Source of the DNA: Oryzibacter oryziterrae | Lineage (GTDB): Bacteria > Pseudomonadota > Alphaproteobacteria > Rhizobiales > Pleomorphomonadaceae | Reading direction: 5' to 3' | Length of the DNA stretch: 64,000 nt | Assembly (NCBI RefSeq): GCF_021864535.1 | Contig: NZ_JAKJIC010000010.1 | Coordinates: forward strand, 62,001 to 126,000 | Shown: positions 1 through 9,064 of the stretch, piece by piece | How the letters are laid out: the number at the start of each line of letters is the position of its first letter | Numbering within the stretch: position 1 is the first letter of the stretch | Program-made: the position numbers and the translations under genes | The notes under the pieces: generated by a model | Databases searched by the model: none | Told to the model about the DNA's origin: nothing | The model's input: the letters and a program-made list of their open reading frames with translations, nothing else

Positions 1-550
1 GGTCGGCAGAGATGCGCTGCAGCGACAGGTTCTTTGAAAACAGGCTGACGTCGGTGGCCTTGCGTTCGAAGGGCGCAGCAAGGTCCGAGGTATGGAAGCT
101 CGCCTGGGCGATATATTCGGCCACGGCACCCGGCACAGCAGGATAATGATTGCCGGCGATCAGAGCCCGGCGCAGGATGATGTGCGGCTCCAGCTTCTCC
201 ATGACGATGACGAACTGCTCGGCATCGAAACTGTAGACCTCCGGTGCCAGCTGCCCCACATGCGGGGCGAGGCGCGCCATGTAGGCATCCTCGTAGATGG
301 CGCGGTTGATGTCGAGCGGCCAGCCTTCACCGTGGATGCGGGCATAGGGAAGCGCCTGCTTGACGCAGACGCCGCCCTTGGGGCCGTCAACCAGGAACAC
401 CGAATTGATGTTGCCATCCGCCACGTCGCGTACGGTCCAATCAGACGGAGCGCCGCCGAGCCGGTCTACGACCGCCGGCAGCGTCTGAAGATAAGCCGGC
501 ACGGTGGCCGCGGACAGGATCCGGTATTGGCTGTTGGGAGCGTCGAGCAA
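1..550 (-). CDS. mtnK: S-methyl-5-thioribose kinase, 3' part cut by window edge
   Basis: Phosphorylates methylthioribose to its 1-phosphate in methionine salvage. Translating the minus strand from a TTG at 550 gives an open frame to the window edge. It contains the kinase-fold segments DGNINSVFLV, VCVKQALPYAR and GEGWPLDINRA, which match the conserved N-terminal half of MtnK. A GAGGA Shine-Dalgarno sits inside the mtnD stop region, about 7 nt before the TTG, and there is no in-frame ATG near it. It follows mtnD by 8 bp, so it is the third gene of the mtnB-mtnD-mtnK operon. The C-terminal half lies outside the window. A kinase in this operon implies the MTA nucleosidase/kinase route rather than MTA phosphorylase (inference). 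Confidence 0.85.
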   Translation of the reverse strand, partial: MLDAPNSQYRILSAATVPAYLQTLPAVVDRLGGAPSDWTVRDVADGNINSVFLVDGPKGGVCVKQALPYARIHGEGWPLDINRAIYEDAYMARLAPHVGQLAPEVYSFDAEQFVIVMEKLEPHIILRRALIAGNHYPAVPGAVAEYIAQASFHTSDLAAPFERKATDVSLFSKNLSLQRISAD

Positions 551-558
551 GATCGTCC

Positions 559-1110
559 TCAGGCCGCTTCGTTGTAATAGGGAACGGTCGCCGAGATATC
601 GTCGCCGGTGAAATGGGCGATCCAGCCTTCCTGGTTGGTGAACAGGCGGATCACCGTGAAGTTTCCGACCGGGCCGCCGTCGAACCAGTGCTTGACGCCA
701 TGCGGGACGGAGAGGAGATCACCGGCCTCGCCGACCACTTCGTAGACCTTGTCGCCGATGTGGAGATAGAAGGCGCCGGAGCCCTCGACGAAGAAGCGCA
801 CTTCGTCCTCGTCGTGGATGTGCTCACCGAGGAACTTCTGGCGCAGCGCCGGCCAGTTGGGATTGCCCGGCTTGATGTGGACCACGTCGGCATTGGTGTA
901 GCCGCGCTCGGACTTCAGGCGATCGATCTCCGGAGCGTAGGCGGTCAGAATCTCTTCGCTGGAGGCGTCAGTCTTGAGCGGGTGGGAGGCTTCCCAACGC
1001 TCGATGCGGGCCCCTAGGCTCGAGACTGCCTCGGCAATCACCTGGAAGTCGCGGGTGTCGAGCAGGACATTGGCCGGATTGCCGGCCTCGTAGACGATCA
1101 ACTGGGTCAT
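559..1110 (-). CDS. mtnD: Acireductone dioxygenase
   Basis: 183-residue cupin that oxidises acireductone to the 2-oxo acid precursor of methionine, the last oxidative step of the salvage cycle. The metal-binding motif [11 protein letters not shown] (H-x-H-x3-E) lies near residue 95 and the fourth ligand His is in [12 protein letters not shown]. Length is normal for bacterial ARD. Its ATG overlaps the mtnB stop by 4 bp (ATGA), showing translational coupling. No separate enolase-phosphatase (mtnC) is visible here, so that step must be encoded elsewhere. Whether Fe2+ (on-pathway) or Ni2+ (CO-releasing) is bound cannot be told from sequence. Confidence 0.95.
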   Translation of the reverse strand: MTQLIVYEAGNPANVLLDTRDFQVIAEAVSSLGARIERWEASHPLKTDASSEEILTAYAPEIDRLKSERGYTNADVVHIKPGNPNWPALRQKFLGEHIHDEDEVRFFVEGSGAFYLHIGDKVYEVVGEAGDLLSVPHGVKHWFDGGPVGNFTVIRLFTNQEGWIAHFTGDDISATVPYYNEAA

Positions 1111-1757
1111 GGCTGGTAGCTCCTGAACAGGATCAACTGGTTGAAGAGAACTTCGAGGGCTTCGAGGTGACGGAAAGCGTCGTCGGCACCGGCACCCCAG
1201 GCGTAGAGCCCGTGGCCGGCCAGGAGATATCCGGGCGCCGCGAAACGGGCTGCCTCCGCCGGCACCGCCAGGCGCGTTGCAACGCGGTCGGCCAGTGCGG
1301 CGATATCCTGATCGTTGGCGAAGACCGGCACTTCGACGACGGTCTCATGCGAGGTCACGCCCTTCAGAGCCTTCTGCAGCTCCCAGCCCTCGATCAGAAC
1401 GCGCCCGGCAGCCTCGTGACGGCGGCCCAGGACGGACGCAGCCGGCGCATGGGCGTGGAAGATGGCGCCGATGCCGGGATTGTCGGCATAGAGGCGTGTG
1501 TGCAAGCCGGCTTCGGCCGACGAACGGGGTACCAAAGGCTCGGTGATATTCTGGATCAGCACGTCCTTGGGCGTCAGGGCACCCTTGTCGACGCCTGAGC
1601 GGGTGACGGCGATATGCTCGGCGTCGATGCGAACAGAGAAATTGCCGGAGGTGGCCGGGACCCAGCCGCGGGCGGACGCGGCACGGCCGGCCTCGATCAC
1701 CTGGGCAACGGCCTCCGCACTTCCGGGGAGAGCGACTTCACGCGCCAAAACCGACAT
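1107..1757 (-). CDS. mtnB: Methylthioribulose-1-phosphate dehydratase
   Basis: 216-residue class II aldolase-fold enzyme that dehydrates methylthioribulose-1-phosphate. The zinc ligands are seen in [11 protein letters not shown] and AGHGLYAWG, and the N-terminal TSGNFSVR segment is the usual phosphate/substrate loop. It is the first gene of a minus-strand operon with mtnD (4-bp overlap) and mtnK. The ATG follows a GGAG about 9 nt upstream. The 188 bp upstream to the next gene would hold the promoter; I see only a small GGCAT/ATGCC hairpin there. Other class II aldolases such as fuculose aldolase are possible relatives, but the mtnD/mtnK neighbours decide the call. Confidence 0.93.
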   Translation of the reverse strand: MSVLAREVALPGSAEAVAQVIEAGRAASARGWVPATSGNFSVRIDAEHIAVTRSGVDKGALTPKDVLIQNITEPLVPRSSAEAGLHTRLYADNPGIGAIFHAHAPAASVLGRRHEAAGRVLIEGWELQKALKGVTSHETVVEVPVFANDQDIAALADRVATRLAVPAEAARFAAPGYLLAGHGLYAWGAGADDAFRHLEALEVLFNQLILFRSYQP

Positions 1758-1945
1758 AGTCGATAAACTCCATATTCTTTATGTCGTAAATCTAGCCGGT
1801 TCGCCTTGTGACCTTGAGGCATCGTGATGCCGATTTGTTTGCGGGAGAGAAAAAACGGTTCGCTGCGAGCTGCCGCAGGAGAATGGTTTTGCCGATGGTC
1901 GGAAGGTTGTGTGTGATCCCCTGCCCGGCCATCGGCCTTTTCAAA

Positions 1946-3118
1946 TCACGCGTCCAGCGCCGCCTTGAGGTCGGCGATGAGGTCGTCACCGTCCTCGATG
2001 CCGGCGGAGATGCGCACCAGACCATCGGAAATGCCCAGCGCCGCCCGCTGCTCCGGCGGGATCGAGGCGTGCGTCATGATCGCCGGATGCTCGATCAGGC
2101 TTTCAACGCCGCCAAGGCTCTCGGCCAGCGTGAACAGCTGGGTGTTCTCGAGGAAGCGCTTTGTCCCCGCAAGATCGCGGTCGAGCACGAAGGTGACGAT
2201 GCCACCAAAGGCTTTCATCTGTGCCTTGGCCAGCGCATGCTGCGGATGGCTTTCGAGGCCGGGATAGATCACCTGCTTCACATCCGGCCGCGTTTCGAGA
2301 TAGCGGGCGATGGCCAGCCCGTTTTCCGAATGCCGCTGCATGCGCAGCGCCAGCGTCTTCAAGCCGCGCAGTGCCAGGAAGCTGTCGAAGGGGCCGGAAA
2401 TGCCACCGATGGCATTTTGCAGGAAGCCGAGCTTCTGGCGCAGCTCCGCATTGGCGCCCACCACCACCGAGCCGCCGACCATGTCCGAGTGGCCGTTGAG
2501 ATATTTGGTGGTCGAATGCACGACGATGTCGATGCCGTGTTCCAGCGGCCGCTGGTTGTAGGGGCTGGCAAAGGTGTTGTCGGCGACCGAGATCAGCCCG
2601 TGCCGCCGGGCGATACCGGCAAGCGCGGAGAGATCGGCGATGCGCAGGGTCGGGTTGGTGGGCGTCTCGATCCAGATCAGCCTGGTTTCCGGCCGGATCG
2701 CCGCTTCGACGGCGGCAAGGTCGGCAAAATCCACCAGCGTGTAGCTGAGCCCAGCCGTGCGCGCCCGCACCTTGTCGAACAGGCGGAAGGTGCCGCCGTA
2801 GAGATCGTTGGACGCCACCACATGACCGCCATGGTCGAGCAGTTCGAGAACGGTCGAAATGGCCGCAAGGCCCGAGGCGAAGGCAAAGCCGGCGGTGCCG
2901 CTTTCCAGATCCGCGATGCAGCGCTCGAAGGCCTGCCGCGTGGGGTTCTGCGAACGGGCATATTCCCAGCCCTTGTGCACGCCGGGGCTTTCCTGCGCGA
3001 AGGTGGATGTGGCGTAGATCGGCACCATCACCGCGCCGGTGGTGGGATCATGGCTCTGGCCACCGTGCACGGTGCGGGTGGAAAAGGCCAGGCGATGGTT
3101 GGCAAGCGAGTTGGTCAC
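1946..3118 (-). CDS. Cystathionine gamma-lyase / gamma-synthase family PLP enzyme
   Basis: 390-residue Cys/Met-metabolism PLP enzyme. The Schiff-base lysine is in HSTTKYLNGHSDMVGG, the tyrosine/arginine segment is YARSQNPTR and the C-terminal region is SLGGVESLIEHPA. The family includes cystathionine gamma-lyase, beta-lyase and gamma-synthase, which are hard to tell apart by sequence. Here it overlaps the upstream cystathionine beta-synthase by 4 bp (ATGA), so the likely role is cleavage of cystathionine to cysteine in reverse transsulfuration (inference from context). The ATG start gives the standard N-terminus with the TRTVHGGQSHDPTTGAV motif. Full length and apparently intact. Confidence 0.9.
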   Translation of the reverse strand: MTNSLANHRLAFSTRTVHGGQSHDPTTGAVMVPIYATSTFAQESPGVHKGWEYARSQNPTRQAFERCIADLESGTAGFAFASGLAAISTVLELLDHGGHVVASNDLYGGTFRLFDKVRARTAGLSYTLVDFADLAAVEAAIRPETRLIWIETPTNPTLRIADLSALAGIARRHGLISVADNTFASPYNQRPLEHGIDIVVHSTTKYLNGHSDMVGGSVVVGANAELRQKLGFLQNAIGGISGPFDSFLALRGLKTLALRMQRHSENGLAIARYLETRPDVKQVIYPGLESHPQHALAKAQMKAFGGIVTFVLDRDLAGTKRFLENTQLFTLAESLGGVESLIEHPAIMTHASIPPEQRAALGISDGLVRISAGIEDGDDLIADLKAALDA

Positions 3119-4491
3119 GAATGCAGCCTCAGGTGATTGATCAGATCGACGCGGGTGATGAGGCCGAGGAACTCCCCCTCGGACAGGATGAGCGCCACTT
3201 CGCCACGATCGAAGATCGGCAGCAGGGCGTCCAGTTTTTCGGTCACGTCGAGCGTGTGCAGGTCGCGCACCATCACCGAGGCCACGGTGTCGCGGAAGCC
3301 TTTGCCGCCCGCGTCCAGCCCACCGAGGATGTCGCTCTCATCGACGATGCCGACGAGGCGCTCACCGTCCACCACCGGCACCTGACTGACGTCGGCGGTG
3401 CGCATGCGCTTGTAGGCCGTGGCGAGCGTATCGTCGGGGCGCACGGTGACCGTCATGCCAGAACTGTGCGAACGCAGGATCAGGTCGCTCAGGTCACCGT
3501 TGAGTTCGCGCCCCGCAAGGCCCTGCTCTGCCAGCCAACCGTCGTCATAGACCTTGGAAAGATATTTTGACCCGGTATCGCAGACGAGTGTCACCACCCG
3601 CTGCGGCGTGGTCTGGGCGCGGCAATAGCGCAGAGCGGCGGCGAGCAGCGTGCCGGACGACGATCCGGCCAGGATGCCCTCGCGCGTCAGCAACTGCCGC
3701 GCCGTGCTGATGGCCTCGCCATCGGTGATGGTATAGGCGTCGGCCACCAGCGACAGATCGCAGTTGGGCGGCACGAAGTCCTCGCCGATGCCCTCGACGG
3801 CCCAAGAGCCGGCCTCGATCAGTTCACCGGTCTTGACGAGCGGTGCCAGCACCGACCCGGCCGGATCGGCGAGGATCATCTTGGTCTTGGGCGAGACCTC
3901 GCGGAAATAGCGACCGAGCCCGGTGAGGGTGCCGCCCGAACCAACACCGACCACCACCGCATCGATGTCGCCGTCGAGCTGCTCGAACAGTTCCGGACCG
4001 GTGGTCGTCTGATGCGCCCGCGGATTGGCGGGATTGGCGAACTGGTTGGCGTAGAAGGCGCCAGGGATCTCGGCGGCCAGCCGCTCGGCCATGTCCTGGT
4101 AGTAGTCAGGGTGCCCCTTGCCGACGTCGGAGCGGGTCGTGCGTACCTCGGCGCCCATGGCGCGGAGATGGCCGACCTTCTCGCGTGACATCTTGTCAGG
4201 CACCACCAGGATCACGCGATAGCCGCGCGGCAGGCCGACCTGCGCGAGGCCGAGGCCGGTATTGCCGGCCGTCGCCTCGATGATGGTGCCGCCCGGCTTC
4301 AGCCGTCCGTCGGCCTCGGCGGCGGCGATCATCGACCGGGCCACCCGATCCTTGATGGAGCCGCCGGGATTGTTGCTCTCGAGCTTGACGAACAACCGGC
4401 AAGGGCCGGTGTCGAAGGTGGTGAGTTCGACGAGCGGCGTCGATCCGATCAGGTCCAGCACGGACCTTGCGGGCTTGCGTAATTCACTCAT
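3115..4491 (-). CDS. cbs: Cystathionine beta-synthase with C-terminal CBS domain pair
   Basis: 458 residues. The N-terminal two thirds are a CysK-fold PLP domain with the catalytic lysine in NPGGSIKDR, the TAGNTG substrate loop and the glycine-rich GVGSGGTLTGLG phosphate loop. The C-terminal third (from about residue 335) carries two CBS motifs (SGMTVTVRPDDTLATAYKRM and ASVMVRDLHTLDV), a layout that separates CBS from plain cysteine synthase. It condenses homocysteine and serine (or acetylserine) to cystathionine. It is the first gene of a two-gene operon with the gamma-lyase-type enzyme and lies beside methionine salvage, so the 4.5-kb block covers sulfur amino acid recycling. Confidence 0.93.
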   Translation of the reverse strand: MSELRKPARSVLDLIGSTPLVELTTFDTGPCRLFVKLESNNPGGSIKDRVARSMIAAAEADGRLKPGGTIIEATAGNTGLGLAQVGLPRGYRVILVVPDKMSREKVGHLRAMGAEVRTTRSDVGKGHPDYYQDMAERLAAEIPGAFYANQFANPANPRAHQTTTGPELFEQLDGDIDAVVVGVGSGGTLTGLGRYFREVSPKTKMILADPAGSVLAPLVKTGELIEAGSWAVEGIGEDFVPPNCDLSLVADAYTITDGEAISTARQLLTREGILAGSSSGTLLAAALRYCRAQTTPQRVVTLVCDTGSKYLSKVYDDGWLAEQGLAGRELNGDLSDLILRSHSSGMTVTVRPDDTLATAYKRMRTADVSQVPVVDGERLVGIVDESDILGGLDAGGKGFRDTVASVMVRDLHTLDVTEKLDALLPIFDRGEVALILSEGEFLGLITRVDLINHLRLHS

Positions 4492-4581
4492 GGCTGCGCG
4501 GGCTCCATGTTTCCAACAGGTCTCAAATCGAGGAACGCGAGAAACGAGGGCCGCAAATTTGCCCCGTCACCCGCGAGGCAT

Positions 4582-4917
4582 TCAGTTCACGCCGCCATGG
4601 GCCACCCCACGGACGAGGTGGCGCTGGGCGAACAGCGCGATCAGGTCAACCAGCGCGATACCGGTCAGCGAGGCGGCGGCCATCTGGCCGAAATCGACCA
4701 GAAAACCGCCCTGGAACAGCGAGATTCCCACCGTCAGCGCGTGCGAAGCGTCGCCGAAGGTGAAGGTGGTGGCGGCAATGCCCAATGAGAACCACGCGAG
4801 CGGCGCAACGCAGATCCCGCGGGTCACCAAACGAGTCAGACGCCGCATGGCAGCGCGCATCGCGAGCCAGCCATAGGCAGCTGTTCCAGCCTCACTCGGG
4901 TCGAGAACCAGGATCAC
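4582..4917 (-). pseudogene. Remnant of MalG-type sugar ABC permease (C-terminal part)
   Basis: An open frame of 111 codons starting at a GTG that overlaps the stop of the upstream aldo/keto reductase. Only the last ~60 residues look like a known protein: SHALTVGISLFQG followed by MAAASLTGIALVDLIALFAQ and RHLVRGVAHGGVN, the typical C-terminal end of a MalG-family carbohydrate permease. The normal length is about 280 residues, and the EAA loop and first four membrane spans are missing. The N-terminal ~50 residues are not recognisable. I infer a deletion remnant. Together with the binding-protein remnant at 6021-6296, it brackets the intact reductase as the residue of a lost sugar uptake operon. 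A functional small membrane protein cannot be excluded. Confidence 0.65.
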
Positions 4918-5948
4918 GCGGCCACCTGCAGGCGATGAGGATGGGTTGGGCCGGTGCCTGCGCCCGTGTCGTCCAACGCCTTGGAGATATCGAAGAAGTC
5001 CCGCACCGTGAGGGACAGGGTGGCGCCATCAAGCCAGCCGTCGATCTGCTCCGGCCGGCGCGCGCCAACGATGGCTCCGCTGACGCCGGGCCAGGCCAAG
5101 ACCCAGGCGATGGCCACGGCGGCCACCGAACTGTCGCGGCGTCGGGCGATCGGCTTCAACGCCTCGACGAAGGCGAGATTGCGCTCGAGGGCCGGGCTGA
5201 CGAAGTCGGCACCTTGCTTGCGCCAGTCGTCAGCTGGCAGCGCGGCCACGCGATCGGCGGAGAAGGCGCCGGTCAAAAGGCCATTCTGCAGCGGGCTGTA
5301 GACGATGACGCCGGTTTCGTTGTTCTGGCACCAGGGCAACTCGGCGGCGGCCACGCCCCGGGTCAGAGCCGAGAACGGTGGCTGCAACGTATCCACGTGA
5401 CCAACGCGTTCGGCGCGCTCCAGCGCTCCCACGTCATGGTTGGAAAGCCCGATGGCTCGCAGCTTGCCGGCCTGCTTGAGGTCCACGAGCGCGGCCCAAT
5501 ATTCCTCGATCTCCGTTCCGTCGCGCGGCGGCCAGTGAATCTGCAGAAGATCGATGGTCTCGACACCCAGACGCGTCAGCGAGGCTTCCACCTGTTTCTT
5601 CAACCGGCGTGGCGAGGCGATGAACTTGGGATAGGCCTTGCGGCTGCGGCCATCCCACTCCAGACCGGCCTTGGTGAAGACATATGGCCGCTCCGCCTGC
5701 GGAATCTCCGCGAGCGCCCGCCGGACGATTTCTTCCGAATGACCGAGCCCGTAGATGGGTGCCGTGTCGATCCAGTTGACGCCGCGTTCCACCGCATGGC
5801 GGATGGTGGCGATGGACTGGGCGTCGTCCTGCGGCCCCCATCCGAAGGTCCAGTCGGCGCCGCCGATCGCCCAAGCACCCAAACCAACCGGCGTGATGTC
5901 AAAACCGGTTCGCCCGAGCGGGCGCGTAGGAAGCGATGAGGTTGGCAT
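4914..5948 (-). CDS. Aldo/keto reductase
   Basis: 344-residue NADP-dependent aldo/keto reductase of the L-glyceraldehyde reductase/YajO-like type. The N-terminus RPLGRTGFDITPVGLGAW begins the TIM barrel. The catalytic Asp/Tyr are in NWIDTAPIYGLGHSEE, the Lys in VFTKAG and the His in LQIHWP. The C-terminal cofactor-binding segment is GAIVGARRPEQIDG. The start chosen is the ATG at 5948 after GGAG; an upstream in-frame extension lacks family similarity. It lies between two ABC-transporter remnants on the same strand and overlaps the permease remnant, so it probably once reduced or epimerised the sugar that system imported (inference). Confidence 0.9.
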   Translation of the reverse strand: MPTSSLPTRPLGRTGFDITPVGLGAWAIGGADWTFGWGPQDDAQSIATIRHAVERGVNWIDTAPIYGLGHSEEIVRRALAEIPQAERPYVFTKAGLEWDGRSRKAYPKFIASPRRLKKQVEASLTRLGVETIDLLQIHWPPRDGTEIEEYWAALVDLKQAGKLRAIGLSNHDVGALERAERVGHVDTLQPPFSALTRGVAAAELPWCQNNETGVIVYSPLQNGLLTGAFSADRVAALPADDWRKQGADFVSPALERNLAFVEALKPIARRRDSSVAAVAIAWVLAWPGVSGAIVGARRPEQIDGWLDGATLSLTVRDFFDISKALDDTGAGTGPTHPHRLQVAA

Positions 5949-6020
5949 GGCGGGATCTCCGAAAGGAAAAGGAGTACCCCGGCCGCTGGTTGGGCCGGGG
6001 CACAGAGCGTTGAGGGACAA

Positions 6021-6296
6021 TCAACCCTCGATGATCTCGGTCCACTTGGTGTGGGAGTCGGCAATCGCCTGCTCCGGCACCTTCGCACCGGTTAGCGCAT
6101 CGAAGTCGGATGCCAGCTTCTTGCCGGTGACCACGTGCTGCTGAATGAACTGCGGATGGATGGTCTTGTCCGAATGTTCCTGCGCGGCGGCGAGCCGGGC
6201 GCCAAAGGGCAAGGCGGCTGCCGCTGCAGCGGTCTTCAAGAGACTGCGGCGATTGCGAAAGAAGCTCCACTGGAGTTCGTCGTTGCGGTCGACCAT
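6021..6296 (-). pseudogene. Remnant of sugar ABC substrate-binding protein (internal deletion)
   Basis: A 91-codon frame that joins a binding-protein export signal directly to a binding-protein tail. The N-terminus has a Tat-like signal (NRRSLLK followed by an alanine-rich hydrophobic stretch ending near AAAQ). The last ~40 residues (VVTGKKLASDFDALTGAKVPE and HTKWTEIIEG) look like the extreme C-terminus of a family 1 solute-binding protein, normally about 420 residues. The ligand-binding lobes are absent, so I infer an in-frame deletion of roughly 300 codons. It is on the same strand as, and directly upstream of, the aldo/keto reductase and the truncated permease. Confidence 0.6.
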
Positions 6297-6712
6297 GATC
6301 ACCCCGTTGGAATAGCCGTGGATACCGGAGCGAAGCCGAGCAAACTGAGCTACCAGAGCCCGGATGTCCTGCCTCGCAAGATCTCCAGTCCAAGATAACC
6401 AAGTCGCCAATAAACTATTAGGTCGATAGATTTTATAATTTTTCGATCAGCGGAAACTCCATTCCGCTTTTGGGGGCGGGGAATGGAACGTTGTTCCCTT
6501 GAGCGAAAATACACTGCGGGCGGGCGGCCTCAGGCAAGCCGATTGCGAGGCCTCGACGCGCCGCACTCCGCACGTCGTCGCCCGGCTCTGGCCTTCGCGC
6601 CTTTCCATCGGTGGGAGGCCCGGTATTTCAACACGAGACGTTCCACCGATGGAGCGCTGATACCAGTCAAGTGCACCACTCCCGCGCAATGCCGGGAGCG
6701 GCCGCCGCCCCT
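6297..6712. other. 416-bp intergenic region with an inverted repeat
   Basis: No gene was recognised. It starts with an AT-rich stretch (about 6410-6450) that could hold the promoter of the decayed operon at 6296. A GGAAC-AA-CGTTCC-like palindrome sits near 6488-6500. Further on, CCATCGGTGG (6605-6614) and its exact complement CCACCGATGG (6643-6652) form a 10-bp inverted repeat with a 28-nt loop, downstream of the alpha-xylosidase stop. It has no U-tract, so it is at best a weak 3' end structure for that operon. Confidence 0.45.
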
Positions 6713-9016
6713 TTAGAGCAGCGTCAGACGCAGGCCGTCGCTGCCGGCAACAAGCGTGCCGCGGCTGGTCTCCGCAGCGTCGCCCGTGGACGAGCGTGCC
6801 TTATAGCCTACCAGCAGCAACTGCCAAGGACGGTTCGCCTCAGCGGAGATGACGATCTCGTCGCCTGTGCGGGTCGCGACGACCGACACCCGACCACCCT
6901 GCTCCCCGCCGCTCGTCACGACGCACCGCGCCGTGCGACCGTCACCCAAGGCGTAGAGTTCGAGCACAACCTCGCCGGCATAGTCGTAGTCCACCGTGTC
7001 GTCGCGCGCGCCGACAGCCAGCAGGCTGTCCTCCCGCACGTAGAGAGGCAGCGAGAAGACGTCGTGGGTCTCGCGGTGCCAGCCGCCCGACTTTTTCTCG
7101 CCGGTGAGGTAATGGGTCCAGGTGCCCGCGGGCATATAGACATCGACCACGCCCGACTTGGCGAAGACCGGTGCGACAAGCAGGGAACCGCCGAGCATAT
7201 ACTGACGGTCGAGCAGCACCGCGCCGGGATCGTCCGGGAATTCGAGCACCATGGCCCGCATCATCGGAACGCCGGCGTCTCGAGCTTCCCGCGCGACGGC
7301 CCAGAGATAGGGCATCAGGCCGTATTTCAGCTTGGAGAAATGCCGGAGCACATCGACGGCCTCCTCGTCGAATGCCCAGGGGACGCGGTAGCTGTCCGAA
7401 CCGTGCAGCCGGCTGTGGCTCGACATCAGACCGAAGGCGCACCAGCGCTTGTAGACGTCGGGCGTCGCCGTGCCCTCGAAGCCGCCAATGTCGTGGCTCC
7501 AGAAGCCGAAGCCGCACAGGCCGAGCGACAGGCCACCGCGCAAGGATTCAGCCATGGATTCATAGTTGGAATCGCAGTCGCCGCCCCAGTGCACCGGGAA
7601 CTGCTGGCTGCCGACCGAGGCCGACCGGGCGAACACGATGGCGTCGCCGCCCTTCTCGGCGGTCAGGAAGTCGAAGACCACCTTGTTGTAGAGATAGGCG
7701 TAGTAATTGTGCATGCGCTCCGGGTCGGAGCCGTCATGCCAGATCACGTCGGTGGGGATGCGCTCGCCGAAATCGGTCTTGAAGGCGTCGACGCCCATGT
7801 CCATCAGGCGCTTGAGATGGCTGCAGAACCAGGCGCCGGCTTCGGGATTGGTAAAGTCGACGATGGCCTGGCCGGGCTGCCACAGGTCCCATTGCCAGAC
7901 GCTGCCGTCGGGGCGCTTGAGGAAGTAGCCCTTCTCCTTGCCTTCCTTGAACAGGCGCGAGAACTGGCTGATGTAGGGATTGATCCAGACGCAGACGTTG
8001 ACGCCGCCTTCCTTCATCCGCGCCATCTGACCGACCGGATCGGGGAAGATCTTGGGATCCCACTCGAAGTCGCACCAGTGCAGACCGCGCATCCAGTAGG
8101 CGTCGAAATGGAAGACCCGCAGGGGAATGCCGCGCTGGCGCATGCCTTCGACGAAGCCCGTGACGGTTTCCTCGTCATAGCGGGTGGTGAACGAGGTGGA
8201 GAGCCAAAGGCCGAAGGACCAGGCCGGCGGCAGTGCCGGGCGTCCGGTCAGCCCGGTGTAGCGGGTGAGCACCTCCTTGGGGCTGGGTCCGTCGATGACG
8301 TAATAGTCGAGGCTTTCGCCCGCCACCGAGAACTGGGCCTTGGACACCTTTTCCGAGGCGATCTCGAATTCGACGCGGCCCGGATTGTCGACGAACAAGC
8401 CCCAACCACGGTTGGTCAGGAAGAAGGGGATGTTCTTGTAGGCCTGTTCGGTGCCGGTGCCGCCGTCGCGGTTCCAGATGTCCACCGTCTGGCCGTTCTT
8501 GACGAAGGCGCCGAAGCGCTCGCCGAGGCCATAGACATTTTCAGCGACCGAGAGGTCAAGGCGCTCGAACACGTGTGCGCTGCCATCCCGCTCGTCGACC
8601 GCGTGTCCGCTGGCCTTCAGGCGCGAACCGGTCAGCCGTTCGTCGCCACGCAGGAAGTCGAGGGCGTAGGGACCCGAGCGCGGCAGGCGGACAGCGAGGC
8701 TTCCAGAGTGCAGCGAGACAGTGCTCTCGGTCTCCTCGATGCGGCCGACGCCGGTCTGTCGGTTGAGGGCAAACTGAGGTTTCTGCGGCAGGCCTCCGGC
8801 GAAATGCTGGAGGCTGACGCAGATGACGCCTTCGGCCGGGGCCGACAGGCGCAAGGTGAAGACCGGCAGGTTGAGCTGGTCGCCCAGCGTCTTGAGCGGG
8901 CGCGAGGCGACGAGCGCCATCAGTTCGTCGCCCTCGATGCGCACCTCGTGCACGAAGACCGGATGAAGAAGGGATAGTTCCTTGGGAACCAGCCAATTGC
9001 CATCGCTGAATTTCAT
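6713..9016 (-). CDS. yicI: Alpha-xylosidase, GH31 (YicI-like)
   Basis: 767 residues, close to the 772 of E. coli YicI and collinear with it. It releases alpha-xylose from isoprimeverose and xyloglucan-type oligosaccharides. The catalytic nucleophile Asp is in FKTDFGERIPTD (near residue 410), and the acid/base Asp is in HWGGDCDSNYESMAESLRGG. YicI-specific stretches ERLDLSV-ENVYGLGERF, RDGGTGTEQAYKNIPF and WSFGLWLSTSFTTRYDE are all present. The ATG at 9016 (MKFSDGNW) aligns with YicI; a longer upstream frame does not. It is the last gene of a minus-strand operon after a complete sugar ABC importer, so uptake of intact xylosides followed by cytoplasmic hydrolysis is likely. Confidence 0.95.
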   Translation of the reverse strand: MKFSDGNWLVPKELSLLHPVFVHEVRIEGDELMALVASRPLKTLGDQLNLPVFTLRLSAPAEGVICVSLQHFAGGLPQKPQFALNRQTGVGRIEETESTVSLHSGSLAVRLPRSGPYALDFLRGDERLTGSRLKASGHAVDERDGSAHVFERLDLSVAENVYGLGERFGAFVKNGQTVDIWNRDGGTGTEQAYKNIPFFLTNRGWGLFVDNPGRVEFEIASEKVSKAQFSVAGESLDYYVIDGPSPKEVLTRYTGLTGRPALPPAWSFGLWLSTSFTTRYDEETVTGFVEGMRQRGIPLRVFHFDAYWMRGLHWCDFEWDPKIFPDPVGQMARMKEGGVNVCVWINPYISQFSRLFKEGKEKGYFLKRPDGSVWQWDLWQPGQAIVDFTNPEAGAWFCSHLKRLMDMGVDAFKTDFGERIPTDVIWHDGSDPERMHNYYAYLYNKVVFDFLTAEKGGDAIVFARSASVGSQQFPVHWGGDCDSNYESMAESLRGGLSLGLCGFGFWSHDIGGFEGTATPDVYKRWCAFGLMSSHSRLHGSDSYRVPWAFDEEAVDVLRHFSKLKYGLMPYLWAVAREARDAGVPMMRAMVLEFPDDPGAVLLDRQYMLGGSLLVAPVFAKSGVVDVYMPAGTWTHYLTGEKKSGGWHRETHDVFSLPLYVREDSLLAVGARDDTVDYDYAGEVVLELYALGDGRTARCVVTSGGEQGGRVSVVATRTGDEIVISAEANRPWQLLLVGYKARSSTGDAAETSRGTLVAGSDGLRLTLL

Positions 9017-9064
9017 CTCGCAAAGCATCCTGTACGGGGCGGCAAGTTGCCGGCCCATCGTGAG

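Noticed and set aside
1758-1945. SAM or SAH riboswitch upstream of mtnB
   Set aside because: The 188 bp carry only a 5-bp GGCAT/ATGCC hairpin and no stretch matching the SAM-I, SAM-II or SAH motifs I could recognise.
1808-3136. Long plus-strand open frame opposite the cystathionine lyase gene
   Set aside because: High-GC antisense shadow: the minus strand encodes a full PLP enzyme with its lysine and motifs, and the plus frame has no family resemblance.
4914-6020. Longer aldo/keto reductase start at 6020
   Set aside because: The extra 24 residues lack similarity and the ATG at 5948 has a GGAG site and the family N-terminus.
6611-8977. 788-codon plus-strand frame opposite the GH31 gene
   Set aside because: Antisense shadow of the alpha-xylosidase; composition is His/Val/Asp-rich without motifs.
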